NCBI RefSeq assembly: GCF_039529835.1
Contig: NZ_CP154262.1
Location: forward strand, 2,542,001-2,606,000
Reading direction: 5' to 3'
DNA length: 64,000 nucleotides
Source of the DNA: Arthrobacter sp. TMP15
Lineage (GTDB): Bacteria; Actinomycetota; Actinomycetes; Actinomycetales; Micrococcaceae
The notes beneath the pieces are model-generated. The model did not search any database and was not told where the DNA came from. It worked only from the letters and a program-made list of their open reading frames with translations. Both the position numbers and the translations under genes were made by a program. Position 1 is the first letter of the stretch; the number at the start of each line of letters is the position of its first letter. This document shows positions 1-7,965 of this stretch, piece by piece.

Positions 1-343
1 GTATCAGCATGGCCTGCAACTGCTGTGAGTCGATGCCCAGTTTGGTGGCTTCCCTAGCTAGTGGGCGGAGAAATTGTTCGTAAAAGTCGTCCTTGCGCCG
101 TTCAACAAGCACGGCACGCGCACCGGTGGCAACAAACATGCCGATTCCTCGTTTCTTGTAGAGAATTCCGTCGTCAACAAGCCGGTTCACGCCCTTGGCA
201 GCGGTGGCAGGGTTGATTCTGTGGAAAGCGGCAAACTCATTGGTAGAGGGCACTTGTGCTTCTTCGGCCACGAGACCGTCCACAATGTCGTTTTCAACCA
301 TCTGAGCAATCTGCACATAGATCGGTCTACTCTCATCTATCAC
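1..343 (-). CDS. GntR family regulator, YtrA type (3' end outside window)
   Basis: A GTG at 341-343 is preceded by a good ribosome binding site (GGAGGTG, 5 nt gap). The 114 visible codons begin ESRPIYVQIAQ and continue through a winged helix-turn-helix with PSTNEFAAFHRINPAT, the DNA-binding signature of GntR proteins. After the DNA-binding domain it has the short C-terminal region of the YtrA subfamily (ERRKDDFYEQFLRPL) rather than a large effector domain. YtrA proteins usually control the ABC transporter genes that follow them; here the downstream side lies beyond position 1, so the target is not visible. A promoter and a small inverted repeat precede it, which fits autorepression. The gene is divergent from the DedA protein. 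Family assignment is firm; function is inferred. Confidence 0.87.
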   Translation of the reverse strand, partial: MIDESRPIYVQIAQMVENDIVDGLVAEEAQVPSTNEFAAFHRINPATAAKGVNRLVDDGILYKKRGIGMFVATGARAVLVERRKDDFYEQFLRPLAREATKLGIDSQQLQAMLI

Positions 344-392
344 CAAGACACCTCCGTCAAACCGTCAATCAAGTAACTTTGCCGCCTCATTG

Positions 393-410
393 GTTCATTA
401 CTCATGCAAC
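393..410. promoter_or_regulatory. Possible GntR operator (inverted repeat)
   Basis: On the minus strand the sequence reads GTTGCAT-GAGTA-ATGAAC, an imperfect inverted repeat that covers the predicted transcription start of the GntR gene. YtrA-type regulators commonly bind a palindrome at their own promoter, so autorepression is a reasonable inference. No second copy was noticed. Confidence 0.35.
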
Positions 411-412
411 TA

Positions 413-440
413 ACCATATAACCTTGGATTGACTTGTCAA
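413..440 (-). promoter_or_regulatory. Probable promoter of the GntR regulator gene
   Basis: On the minus strand a perfect -35 box TTGACA (440-435) is followed after 16 nt by TATGGT (418-413). Transcription would start near 406 and give a leader of about 65 nt with the strong GGAGGTG site. Confidence 0.55.
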
Positions 441-487
441 CCCCCAACCTCATCCTTGGGGTGGAGGGATCATTCAGGGAAGTAACG

Positions 488-493
488 TAATCT
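488..493 (+). promoter_or_regulatory. -10 box of a leaderless dedA transcript
   Basis: TAATCT lies exactly 7 nt before the GTG at 501. No ribosome binding site is near that GTG, so a leaderless mRNA beginning with the start codon explains the start. No convincing -35 box is present. Confidence 0.5.
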
Positions 494-500
494 TGAGTGC

Positions 501-1217
501 GTGATGATAACCGCTTTGAGTGCCTCTGTCCTGCCCGCTCTCATGGGACACGGGGCTGTTCCAGCCTTAGGCCTGCTGCCCGACTGGCTCGATCCCATGA
601 CCATTCTCGGCAATGAGGCCATAGGCTCATGGGTGGTAGTGATTGCCTGTGCCATCATCTTCGCCGAAACAGGCCTCTTGGTGGGTTTCTTCCTTCCCGG
701 CGATTCATTGCTGTTCACGGCAGGTTTGCTTGTCAGCACCGGGACCATGCCCGTGAACATCTGGGCCCTGATGGCACTGCTGATTGTCTCCGGTTTTATT
801 GGCAACCAGCTGGGTTACTTCATTGGTTATAAGGCTGGACCGGCCATCTTCAACAAGCCAGAATCACGACTCTTCAAGAAACAGCATGTTGACAGCGCAC
901 ATGCCTTCTTTGAGAAGCATGGCGGCAAGGCCCTGATCCTGGCCCGTTTCGTACCTATTGTGCGCACCTTTGTGCCAGTCATTGTGGGCGTAGCTAAAAT
1001 GGATATGCGCAAATTTGTGTTCTTCAACGCCATCGGTGCCGTCCTGTGGGCCGGTGGCATCACACTTCTGGGCTACATTCTAGGCAACAAGGTGCCGTGG
1101 GTACGCGATAACTTGGACATCATTTTCATTGCCATCGTGGCCGTTTCAGTAATCCCCATCGGCATCGAGTTCATCCGGGCCATGGCTAACCGCCGCAAGA
1201 AGTCAAAGCAGATCTAA
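501..1217 (+). CDS. DedA family membrane protein
   Basis: The 238-residue protein carries the DedA/SNARE-associated core: an acidic residue in IIFAETGLLVGFFLPGDS (around 52-69) and the hallmark ILARFVPIVRTFVPVIVG (around 146-163) with the paired arginines. DedA proteins are polytopic inner-membrane proteins tied to lipid carrier (undecaprenyl phosphate, phospholipid) movement and proton-motive-force homeostasis. About five hydrophobic segments are visible and the tail is basic (RRKKSKQI). The GTG start at 501 is supported by a -10 box 7 nt upstream instead of a ribosome binding site. It stands alone and is followed by a strong terminator. Confidence 0.9.
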   Translation: MMITALSASVLPALMGHGAVPALGLLPDWLDPMTILGNEAIGSWVVVIACAIIFAETGLLVGFFLPGDSLLFTAGLLVSTGTMPVNIWALMALLIVSGFIGNQLGYFIGYKAGPAIFNKPESRLFKKQHVDSAHAFFEKHGGKALILARFVPIVRTFVPVIVGVAKMDMRKFVFFNAIGAVLWAGGITLLGYILGNKVPWVRDNLDIIFIAIVAVSVIPIGIEFIRAMANRRKKSKQI

Positions 1218-1250
1218 GTTCTTCCGGAAAAAACTCCCTCATTAAAGTAC

Positions 1251-1290
1251 GACGGCGACCCCCGGCTTATGTGCCTGGGGTCGCCGTCAT
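1251..1290 (+). terminator. Terminator-like hairpin downstream of dedA
   Basis: GACGGCGACCCC (1251-1262) pairs perfectly with GGGGTCGCCGTC (1277-1288) around a 14-nt loop. It lies between convergent dedA and rdgB. A long T-run is lacking. Confidence 0.6.
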
Positions 1291-1342
1291 TCTGTGCTCA
1301 ACTAACGCCGCGCAACTAACGCCTGAGTGAAGCAGGAGTGCC

Positions 1343-1395
1343 GTGCCTGTTGAGGGTGCCTGTTGAGGGTACTTGTTGAGAGTGCCCTGCTGAGA
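1343..1395. repeat. 13-bp short tandem repeat, four copies
   Basis: GTGCCTGTTGAGG (1343-1355) is repeated exactly at 1356-1368 and in degenerate form at 1369-1381 and 1382-1395. The run sits between the dedA terminator and the 3' end of rdgB and codes for nothing recognisable. Confidence 0.7.
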
Positions 1396-1405
1396 AGGAG
1401 CTTTG

Positions 1406-2026
1406 CTAAGAAAGTGCCTTAATAATGTGCGGCAGCAGTGCCCGGAACGCATTTCCCCGGTGACTGATGGCATTCTTTGCCTCACCTGTGAGCTCCGCAC
1501 ACGATTTATCCAGACCCGTGGGAACCAGAATGGGGTCATAGCCAAAGCCACCCTCTCCTCGTGGAGTGTGGAGCAGGACCCCTTCGAGGGTCCCTTCCTC
1601 AACTAGATCCAGCGTGCCATCCGGACTTGCTAGCGCGGCTGCACACACAAACCGGGCGCCACGATGCTCTTCGCCGATGTCGGAGAGCTGGGCCAGCAGC
1701 AGGTTCAGATTTGCTGTGTCATCGCCATGCCTGCCAGCCCACCGGGCCGAGAATATGCCGGGGGCGCCGCCCAGAACGTCAACGGCCAATCCGGAATCAT
1801 CGGCAATGGCTAGGACGCCGCTGAACTGTGCCACGGCGTGAGCCTTGAGCCGTGCATTTTCTGCGAAAGTGACACCCGTTTCGGCGACGTCTGGCGCGTG
1901 GATGGCTCCGGCGTCGAGCACGTGAGTATCAACGTCCAGACCCGGCACCTGGCCTCGGAGAAGTTCACGCAATTCCCGTAGCTTGCCTTGATTTTGTGTG
2001 GCCAGTACCAGTTTGGGCACGCTCAT
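1406..2026 (-). CDS. rdgB: RdgB/HAM1 family XTP/dITP diphosphatase
   Basis: This 206-residue enzyme hydrolyses non-canonical purine triphosphates (dITP, XTP) to monophosphates and so keeps them out of DNA and RNA. The family signature is complete: ATQNQGKLREL at 9-19 (substrate loop), ADDSGLAVD around 75-83 (metal-binding acidic residues), GEGGFGYDPI in the middle of the C-terminal half and SHRGNAF near the end. Length is normal. Its ATG overlaps the rph stop codon by one base (TGATG), so translation is probably coupled; rph-rdgB is a common gene pair in Actinobacteria. Confidence 0.95.
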   Translation of the reverse strand: MSVPKLVLATQNQGKLRELRELLRGQVPGLDVDTHVLDAGAIHAPDVAETGVTFAENARLKAHAVAQFSGVLAIADDSGLAVDVLGGAPGIFSARWAGRHGDDTANLNLLLAQLSDIGEEHRGARFVCAAALASPDGTLDLVEEGTLEGVLLHTPRGEGGFGYDPILVPTGLDKSCAELTGEAKNAISHRGNAFRALLPHIIKALS

Positions 2027-2766
2027 CAGCCAGCCAAGGCCTCGCGCTGGATCTGTGCGAGCTCGGTGGTTCCGATCAGGGCCAAATCTAAGAGTTGGTT
2101 TAGCTCTTCACGGTCAAAGGGGGCGGCTTCGGCCGTGCCTTGGACCTCGACGAATTTACCGGATCCGGTAACAACAACGTTCATATCAGTTTCAGCCCGA
2201 ACATCCTCCACATAGGGCAGGTCCAGCATGGGAACACCATCGATGATGCCCACGGAGATGGCGGAGACGGTGTCGATCAGCGGCTGCGCGTTCTTGGCAA
2301 TGAGTTTGTTTTCCTTAGCGAAGGCGATCGCATCGGCGAGTGCCACGTAAGCACCGGTGATCGCTGCGGTGCGGGTTCCGCCGTCGGCCTGGAGAACGTC
2401 GCAGTCAAGCACAATAGTGTTCTCTCCCAATGCCTTCGTGTCAATGATTGCGCGGAGCGAGCGTCCAATCAGACGTGAAATCTCGTGTGTACGGCCGCCA
2501 ATTTTTCCCTTGACGGATTCGCGGGAGTTGCGGGTATTCGTGGCACGCGGAAGCATGGCATACTCCGCTGTAACCCAGCCCGTCCCCTCGCCCTTGAGCC
2601 AACGCGGCACGCCGGGAGTCAGCGATGCGGTGCAGAGCACGCGCGTGTTGCCGAATTCAATCAGGGCCGAACCTTCGGCCTGTTTGGACCAGCCACGGGT
2701 GATGGTGATGTCGCGTAGTTGGTCATTGGTGCGCCCGTCGGCGCGGATCGTTTCACTGGATGTCAT
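2026..2766 (-). CDS. rph: Ribonuclease PH
   Basis: RNase PH is a phosphorolytic 3'-5' exoribonuclease that trims the 3' ends of tRNA precursors. The 246-residue sequence contains the diagnostic [11 protein letters not shown] at the N-terminus, [14 protein letters not shown] and the catalytic-core segment [19 protein letters not shown]. The length matches the family. The start ATG has no clear ribosome binding site, but TAGGCT stands 6 nt upstream, as in other leaderless genes of this window. A 55-bp repeat array ends 10 nt upstream. It is the third gene of the murI-MBL hydrolase-rph-rdgB run. Confidence 0.95.
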   Translation of the reverse strand: MTSSETIRADGRTNDQLRDITITRGWSKQAEGSALIEFGNTRVLCTASLTPGVPRWLKGEGTGWVTAEYAMLPRATNTRNSRESVKGKIGGRTHEISRLIGRSLRAIIDTKALGENTIVLDCDVLQADGGTRTAAITGAYVALADAIAFAKENKLIAKNAQPLIDTVSAISVGIIDGVPMLDLPYVEDVRAETDMNVVVTGSGKFVEVQGTAEAAPFDREELNQLLDLALIGTTELAQIQREALAG

Positions 2767-2772
2767 GGACTA

Positions 2773-2778
2773 AGCCTA
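2773..2778 (-). promoter_or_regulatory. Possible -10 box of a leaderless rph transcript at the repeat edge
   Basis: On the minus strand TAGGCT stands 6 nt before the rph ATG. Its first two bases (2777-2778) belong to the outermost repeat unit and the other four to the unique flank, so the promoter element spans the repeat junction. Confidence 0.4.
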
Positions 2779-3041
2779 CTGGCCGAGGGGCCACGAGCGA
2801 GCGAAGCGAGGTTGGGGAGGCCGGTAGGCGCTACTGGCCGAGGGGCCACGAGCGAGCGAAGCGAGGTTGGGGAGGCCGGTAGGCGCTACTGGCCGAGGGG
2901 CCACGAGCGAGCGAAGCGAGGTTGGGGAGGCCGGTAGGCGCTACTGGCCGAGGGGCCACGAGCGAGCGAAGCGAGGTTGGGGAGGCCGGTAGGCGCTACT
3001 GGCCGAGGGGCCACGAGCGAGCGAAGCGAGGTTGGGGAGGC
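2777..3041. repeat. Five-copy 55-bp tandem repeat array with palindromic junctions
   Basis: Identical 55-bp units begin at 2777, 2832, 2887 and 2942; a fifth from 2997 is cut off at about 3041. Each junction contains GGCCGGTAG-GCG-CTACTGGCC, a 9-bp stem (one mismatch) with a 3-nt loop, for example at 2819-2839. The units also contain GAGCGAGCGAAGCGAGG. The array fills the gap between the stop codon of the MBL hydrolase (3053) and the start of rph (2766), inside a same-strand gene run. The copies are identical to one another, which points to recent expansion. Confidence 0.95.
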
Positions 3042-3052
3042 GCTCACAGGGC

Positions 3053-3850
3053 CTAGATCGTGTAGTGCACGCCGGCTACTGCGGCTGCTACGTCTCCGGC
3101 GTAGACCTCACCGGCTTCAGCAACAACCTTGTTTGTGTCAGTCCAGACAGGAATATGGGTTAACAGCAACCGCTTTACATTGGCCCGGGCAGCAGCCTCA
3201 CCTGCCCGCTTGCCGCTCAGGTGGACGTCCTTTATATGGTCATCGCGGCCCTCTTCGAACGCAGCCTCGCACAGGAACAAATGTGCGTTTTTTGCCGCAT
3301 CTTCCAGACCTTGGCAGCTGTCAGTGTCCCCTGAGTAAGTCAACACTGTTGTCCGGTCAAGACCAGTACCGTCATATTCCTTCACCTCAACCCGGAGCGC
3401 GTACGCCTCCGGAACAGGATGGTTGACAGCATAAGGGGTTACCGTAAAAGGTCCCACTGTAACGGGGCTGCGCTCCTGCCAGTTACGGAAATCAAACTCT
3501 TCGCGCATGCCAGGATCGAGTTCAAGACCGTAGGCGGTTGCCAACCGATCGGCAGTCTCGGCGGGGCCCCAGACAGGAATCCTGCCCCTGTGCCAGCCAT
3601 GGGGATTCCACCGCACGGCCACATGCAGTCCGCACAAATCCATGCAGTGGTCAGGATGCAAATGGCTAAGGAAAATTGCGTCTATGTCTTCTAGATCCAT
3701 GTATTTTTGTGCTGCACCGAGAGCGCCGCTACCCAAATCCATGAGCACCCGCCAAGGCCGAACGCCGTCGTGCGCTGTCAATAAGTAACATGACGCGGGC
3801 GATGAGGGGCCTGGAAAAGACCCGCTGCATCCAACAATCGTCAACTTCAT
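3053..3850 (-). CDS. MBL-fold metallo-hydrolase (RNase Z-like)
   Basis: The 265-residue protein starts [15 protein letters not shown] and carries the metal-binding motif HLHPDH at 63-68, with further ligands expected in TYSGDTD and in LLTHIP near the C-terminus. This is the beta-CASP-less RNase Z/ElaC-like branch that actinobacterial genomes place between murI and rph. RNase Z processes tRNA 3' ends and RNase PH trims them, so a role in RNA maturation is plausible, but this lineage has also been annotated as cyclic-nucleotide phosphodiesterase-like; the substrate cannot be told. Its ATG overlaps the murI stop (ATGA), implying translational coupling. Confidence 0.85.
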   Translation of the reverse strand: MKLTIVGCSGSFPGPSSPASCYLLTAHDGVRPWRVLMDLGSGALGAAQKYMDLEDIDAIFLSHLHPDHCMDLCGLHVAVRWNPHGWHRGRIPVWGPAETADRLATAYGLELDPGMREEFDFRNWQERSPVTVGPFTVTPYAVNHPVPEAYALRVEVKEYDGTGLDRTTVLTYSGDTDSCQGLEDAAKNAHLFLCEAAFEEGRDDHIKDVHLSGKRAGEAAARANVKRLLLTHIPVWTDTNKVVAEAGEVYAGDVAAAVAGVHYTI

Positions 3851-4887
3851 GTTCGCTCCCCCGTGCCATTTCCCGGAGATGCCAGTCTGCCCATCGAATC
3901 GGCCAAAACAAAATTGGAGACGCGGCCGGTACCAGGCCCTGGTGTAGTTTCTCTTGCAGCGGCTAGCATGTCGTCCGTGATGCGGGCCAGTGATCCGGTT
4001 GGATAGTGAGCCGAGACATGATTAACCTGCTCAACCCCGTGCACCTCGGGTCCCAAGAATCGCCTAGCCAACACACCGAAACTTGCAGCATCTCCGGTGC
4101 ATAAAAATTGATGGGTGGGGGCTGCCGGTGATAACCGCTCAAGGTCATGATTGACCAGTGCCCGGTACACGTCTTTGGCCGTTTCCTCGGCACTTGAAAC
4201 AAGTGTGACGGAATCACCCATGACATATGAAATAACACCCGTCAACAGCGGGTAGTGAGTGCAGCCAAGCACAAGCGTGTCAACCGAAGCGGCTTTCAGG
4301 GGCGCCAAATACTGCACTGCCGTGGACAGCAGTTCTGCTCCTGAGGTGACTCCTGACTCCACGAACCGAACAAAGTCCGGGCATGCAACGGAGGTGATAT
4401 CCAGATTTGGGGCGGCCGCGAAGGTATCTTCATAAGCCCGGGAGCCCACTGTTGCAACAGTGCCAATCACGCCGATCTTCGCTGTCCGGGTGGCCGCAAC
4501 AGCGCGCCTGACAGCCGGCTGGATCACCTCGATAACAGGAATTCCATAGCGGGCCGTGTAGCGCTCACGGGCGTCACGAAGAACTGCCGCAGAGGCTGAG
4601 TTGCAGGCAATGACAAGCAGCTTCACCCCTGAACCCACAAGTTCATCCATGACACCCAACGCATTGGCGCGGACCTCGGCGATGGGAAGTGGACCGTAGG
4701 GACCGTTCGCCGTATCGCCAACATAGAGGATCGATTCGTTGGGCAGCTGGTCAATAACCGCGCGGGCGACCGTCAACCCGCCTACGCCGGAATCAAAAAT
4801 TCCGATCGGCCTCTCAGCGGCAGCATTCTGATGCGCACCGGCACGCGTTGCCGACGCAGGGGCTGAACTTCCTGATTTTTCGCTCAT
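3847..4887 (-). CDS. murI: Glutamate racemase
   Basis: MurI interconverts L- and D-glutamate and supplies D-Glu for peptidoglycan. Both catalytic cysteines are present, C95 in VIACNSAS and C209 in LGCTHYP, together with the N-terminal [11 protein letters not shown] (30-40) and [11 protein letters not shown]. At 346 residues it is longer than the usual 265-280: about 26 extra residues precede the conserved start, rich in Ala and Ser, and about 50 follow the core. A start further downstream is possible but none has a better initiation context. It heads the run murI-MBL-rph-rdgB. Confidence 0.94.
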   Translation of the reverse strand: MSEKSGSSAPASATRAGAHQNAAAERPIGIFDSGVGGLTVARAVIDQLPNESILYVGDTANGPYGPLPIAEVRANALGVMDELVGSGVKLLVIACNSASAAVLRDARERYTARYGIPVIEVIQPAVRRAVAATRTAKIGVIGTVATVGSRAYEDTFAAAPNLDITSVACPDFVRFVESGVTSGAELLSTAVQYLAPLKAASVDTLVLGCTHYPLLTGVISYVMGDSVTLVSSAEETAKDVYRALVNHDLERLSPAAPTHQFLCTGDAASFGVLARRFLGPEVHGVEQVNHVSAHYPTGSLARITDDMLAAARETTPGPGTGRVSNFVLADSMGRLASPGNGTGERT

Positions 4888-4993
4888 GATCGTTTCAACA
4901 ATAGTTTGTTACCCCGTCCATCTGCCCCGTTTGCGCCCAAGAACACACTTTGCGCCCAAGTTCTTTGAGTTCTTTGAGTTCTCTAACTTTGAC

Positions 4994-5560
4994 TCACTTT
5001 TGGCGTTGCAGCGCCATCAACATGGCTTGAACAAGGCTCTCCTGCAGCCAGGACACAAAGTTGTAAACAAGGCTGAGGTAACTTTCAACGTCGTCCGCGT
5101 CAGCCCAGTCCTGGACTTCATGCACCCTCTCAGCGTCCTGTTCATCCCTGATGTCCAACCGCTCGGCCAGAACCAATCGGACATCATTCAAGGCCATGGC
5201 CCACAGTTTCGCAGCTTCCTCATTCAGAAGCAGCTTCTCGCTGTCCAAACCCAGTGCGGCTGCCCGCAAGGCACCTATTTTTGTTTCTCGTAGCGAGCGT
5301 TCGGTGAGCTGGCGGAACTCAAGGGCACCCTCGTCGTCGTCCATTACCGCGTTGGGAAGCAGACGCAATAGTGCCGGATCCGCCGGAACTCCAACATCCA
5401 TGTCCAGCCCGATCAGAGCCGCCAGCGGGTCCTCATGGGCAGGGGTCGCAGGTTCAAGCATGGTGATGATATCTGCGAAAAGTTTGCGTAGAAGCTCACG
5501 CTCAGCAGGCTCAAGGAAGCCGGTGATGCCGCGGCGCCCGGCAGTGAAGGCTTTAGCCAC
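4994..5560 (-). CDS. DUF2017 family protein
   Basis: The protein continues directly from clpS. The chosen GTG at 5560 gives [18 protein letters not shown], the usual beginning of DUF2017 proteins, and overlaps the clpS stop by 8 nt; a longer frame back to 5644 would only read through clpS in another phase. The remaining 188 residues are helical, with the conserved [12 protein letters not shown] and the tail [12 protein letters not shown]. The function is not known. The clpS-DUF2017-murI order is widespread in Actinobacteria, which suggests a link to ClpS-dependent proteolysis, but nothing in the sequence proves it. Confidence 0.88.
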   Translation of the reverse strand: MAKAFTAGRRGITGFLEPAERELLRKLFADIITMLEPATPAHEDPLAALIGLDMDVGVPADPALLRLLPNAVMDDDEGALEFRQLTERSLRETKIGALRAAALGLDSEKLLLNEEAAKLWAMALNDVRLVLAERLDIRDEQDAERVHEVQDWADADDVESYLSLVYNFVSWLQESLVQAMLMALQRQK

Positions 5561-5858
5561 GGGGGCCGCCCTTCTGGACGGTGGCCCACAAACCAAATCC
5601 GTGCATCGCCACAGCGTGCGCTTCCATTTTTTCCTTTGCTCCATGGGCCACCGCCGATTTTCCCTCGGTGTGTACCTGCAGCATTAATTCCGCTGCCTTT
5701 GCCTCTGAATAGCCAAAATAACTTTGGAAGACGTAACTGACGTAGCTCATCAAATTAACCGGGTCATTCCACACGATTAATTCCCAGGGAATATCCGGGG
5801 AGATGAGTTCGCTGGTTGAGACTTCCCGGTCTGTTTCCGGGGCTGTGCTGACACTCAT
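5553..5858 (-). CDS. clpS: ATP-dependent Clp protease adaptor ClpS
   Basis: ClpS delivers N-end rule substrates to the ClpAP/ClpCP protease. The 101-residue protein has the core [16 protein letters not shown], with the DPVN segment of the N-degron pocket, then the [16 protein letters not shown] helix and the [19 protein letters not shown]-terminal strand. The first 20 residues are a disordered tail. A TAGAAT box stands 6 nt before the ATG and no ribosome binding site is present, so it is probably translated from a leaderless mRNA. It is divergent from pncB with only 37 bp between start codons. Confidence 0.95.
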   Translation of the reverse strand: MSVSTAPETDREVSTSELISPDIPWELIVWNDPVNLMSYVSYVFQSYFGYSEAKAAELMLQVHTEGKSAVAHGAKEKMEAHAVAMHGFGLWATVQKGGPRG

Positions 5859-5864
5859 GTGTCT

Positions 5865-5870
5865 ATTCTA
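5865..5870 (-). promoter_or_regulatory. -10 box of a leaderless clpS transcript
   Basis: TAGAAT on the minus strand, 6 nt before the clpS ATG (5858). It lies 12 bp from the -10 box of the divergent pncB. Confidence 0.55.
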
Positions 5871-5882
5871 GTGTTGGACTAC

Positions 5883-5888
5883 TAAACT
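5883..5888 (+). promoter_or_regulatory. -10 box of a leaderless pncB transcript
   Basis: TAAACT ends 7 nt before the pncB GTG (5896). There is no ribosome binding site, so transcription probably begins at the start codon. Confidence 0.55.
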
Positions 5889-5895
5889 AAGTGCC

Positions 5896-7239
5896 GTGAC
5901 TACGCCATCAAGCTGGGCCCACCCCCGCACATCATTGTTTACGGATCACTACGAGCTGACAATGCTCCAGGCAGCGCTGCACTCGGGTGCGGCGCACCGC
6001 CGCAGCGTGTTTGAGGCCTTCGCCAGGCGGCTGCCAGAAGGCCGCAGATACGGTGTTGTAGGCGGAACTGGACGGCTGCTTGAAGGATTGGAACATTTTC
6101 GTTTTGGCGCAGAAGAACTAAATTTTCTGGCCCAAAACGAGGTCGTCAACGATGAAACTTTGGCGTGGTTAGCCGATTTTAAGTTCTCCGGGGACGTCTA
6201 CGGTTATGCAGAGGGCGAACTTTACTTCCCGAATTCCCCCATTTTGTCCATCGAATCATCGTTTGCCGAGGCTTGTATCTTGGAAACCTACGTGCTCTCG
6301 ATCCTGAACCACGACTCCGCGATCGCCTCCGCCGCCTCACGCATGATTGGTGCTGCCGGCTCACGGCCCTGCATTGAAATGGGTTCGCGACGCACGCATG
6401 AAGAGTCTGCCGTAGCCGCCTCGCGGGCCGCCGTCATTGCCGGCTTTCATAGCACCTCAAACCTAGAAGCCGGCCTGCGCTACGGCGTCCTGACCCAGGG
6501 CACGGCCGCACATTCCTTCACTCTTCTGCACGATTCCGAGGAAGAGGCCTTCCGCGCCCAACTTGGCTCCATGGGTTCTGGCACCACGCTGCTAGTTGAC
6601 ACCTACGACGTCGAAGCCGCCGTCCGTAAAGCTGTCTCCATTGCCGGTCCCGCCTTGGGAGGAGTGCGCTTGGACTCCGGCGATCTCTTGGCCCAGGCCA
6701 GGGACGTGCGGGCTCTGTTGGATTCGCTGGGGAACACAAACACGCGCATCACCGTCACCAGTGATCTTGACGAATATGCCATTGCAGCCCTGGCCGCAGC
6801 CCCTGTTGATTCGTACGGGGTTGGGACCTCGCTGGTGACGGGCTCGGGTGCGCCGACAGCCTCAATGGTGTATAAATTGGTATCCCGCGAGGGTGACGAC
6901 GGAGAGTTCGTTTCAGTAGCGAAGGCAGCAAAGAACAAGTCAAGCGTGGGCGGACGGAAGTACGCTTTACGGCGCCTCAATGGCGCCGGAATCGCCGCCA
7001 GCGAAGTTGTTGGCATTGGGCACGTGCCTGAAGGTGACAGCAATGATCGGTTGTTGTTGGAGAAGTTCATGCACCACGGTGAGCTGGTGCCAGGCTGGAC
7101 CGGGGCCGACGGCGTAGTGCGCGCCACCGCTAGACATAAAGCATCAATGGCAGAAATGCCCGGAGCAGCACGGCGGCTCCAGCGTGGGGAGCCACTGATC
7201 CCCACCGAATACGAACAAGACTTGCCCGCACCAAACTAA
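5896..7239 (+). CDS. pncB: Nicotinate phosphoribosyltransferase
   Basis: The enzyme makes nicotinate mononucleotide from nicotinate and PRPP, the second step of the salvage branch begun by nicotinamidase. The 447-residue sequence shows LFTDHYELTMLQAAL near the N-terminus, SRRTHEESAVAASRAA in the substrate region, GVRLDSGDL and the phosphate-binding YGVGTSLVTG. It starts with GTG directly behind a -10 box. pncA follows after 12 nt, with AAGGAG in the gap, so the two form a two-gene salvage operon. Confidence 0.95.
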   Translation: MTTPSSWAHPRTSLFTDHYELTMLQAALHSGAAHRRSVFEAFARRLPEGRRYGVVGGTGRLLEGLEHFRFGAEELNFLAQNEVVNDETLAWLADFKFSGDVYGYAEGELYFPNSPILSIESSFAEACILETYVLSILNHDSAIASAASRMIGAAGSRPCIEMGSRRTHEESAVAASRAAVIAGFHSTSNLEAGLRYGVLTQGTAAHSFTLLHDSEEEAFRAQLGSMGSGTTLLVDTYDVEAAVRKAVSIAGPALGGVRLDSGDLLAQARDVRALLDSLGNTNTRITVTSDLDEYAIAALAAAPVDSYGVGTSLVTGSGAPTASMVYKLVSREGDDGEFVSVAKAAKNKSSVGGRKYALRRLNGAGIAASEVVGIGHVPEGDSNDRLLLEKFMHHGELVPGWTGADGVVRATARHKASMAEMPGAARRLQRGEPLIPTEYEQDLPAPN

Positions 7240-7251
7240 AAGGAGTACCCC

Positions 7252-7869
7252 ATGGCCAAGGCCCTAATCATTGTTGACGTACAGAACGACTTCTGCGAGG
7301 GCGGTTCATTAGCCGTTCCCGGGGGCGCCGATCTTGCCACTGAGATCAGCGAGCTGCTAGAAAACGCCACGGACTTTGACTTCGTTGTAGCCACACAGGA
7401 CTGGCATATAGACCCGGGCACACACTTCTCTGACACCCCGGATTTTGTGGACAGCTGGCCGGTGCACTGCACTGCCGGTTCACAAGGAGCGGGACTGCAC
7501 CGCAACCTGGACACAGAAGACATCGATGCCTATTTCCGCAAGGGCAAGTTTGATGCCGCATACTCCGGCTTCGACGGGCTCCTGGCTCCCGAGGACGAAG
7601 TTGCGGTGGGAGAACGTGAGGCGCACGAATCCGCTGGGGAGGACACCGAGGCACCCGTGAGTCTGGATGATTGGCTGCGCGAGAACGACGTCGATGACGT
7701 TGTGATCGTTGGCATCGCCACCGAACACTGTGTCCGTGCCACAGCAATCGACGCCGTCAATGCCGGCTACAACACCACAGTCCTGCGCGATTACGTCAAA
7801 GGTATTTCCGACGAGGCCATCGAAGAAGCATTTGAAGAACTCGAAGACGCTGGTGTTGAGGTCAACTAG
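7252..7869 (+). CDS. pncA: Nicotinamidase
   Basis: PncA converts nicotinamide to nicotinate for the neighbouring pncB. Asp in LIIVDVQNDF (D9), the lysine in YFRKGKFDAAYSGF and the cysteine in IATEHCVRA form the catalytic triad; the metal ligands are in TQDWHIDPGTHF and WPVHC. The segment before the cysteine reads EHC where most PncA proteins have DYC. An acidic insertion (about residues 121-143, EREAHESAGEDTE) separates the second and third catalytic regions. AAGGAG with an 8-nt gap precedes the ATG. Length 205 residues is at the upper end for bacteria. Confidence 0.94.
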   Translation: MAKALIIVDVQNDFCEGGSLAVPGGADLATEISELLENATDFDFVVATQDWHIDPGTHFSDTPDFVDSWPVHCTAGSQGAGLHRNLDTEDIDAYFRKGKFDAAYSGFDGLLAPEDEVAVGEREAHESAGEDTEAPVSLDDWLRENDVDDVVIVGIATEHCVRATAIDAVNAGYNTTVLRDYVKGISDEAIEEAFEELEDAGVEVN

Positions 7870-7919
7870 CCGCTCCAGGAGCTCAGTAGTCTTCCGCTAA
7901 CGGCGACGGCGCTGCTGGC

Positions 7920-7958
7920 GACGGCCCCGGCACTGCTGGCACGGGGGCCGTCATTTTT
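7920..7958 (+). terminator. Rho-independent terminator of pncB-pncA
   Basis: GACGGCCCC (7920-7928) pairs with GGGGCCGTC (7944-7952), followed by ATTTTT. The T-run is on the plus strand only, so it serves pncBA rather than the convergent helicase gene. Confidence 0.8.
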
Positions 7959-7965
7959 CCGGCGA

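Noticed and set aside
2777-3041. Tandem repeats taken as a CRISPR array
   Set aside because: Units adjoin directly with no unique spacers and no cas gene is present; the same holds for the 57-bp array at 10.33-10.50 kb.
4930-4960. Direct repeat TTTGCGCCCAAG upstream of murI (two copies, 19 bp apart)
   Set aside because: Possible operator, but no regulator or conservation to support it; noted only.
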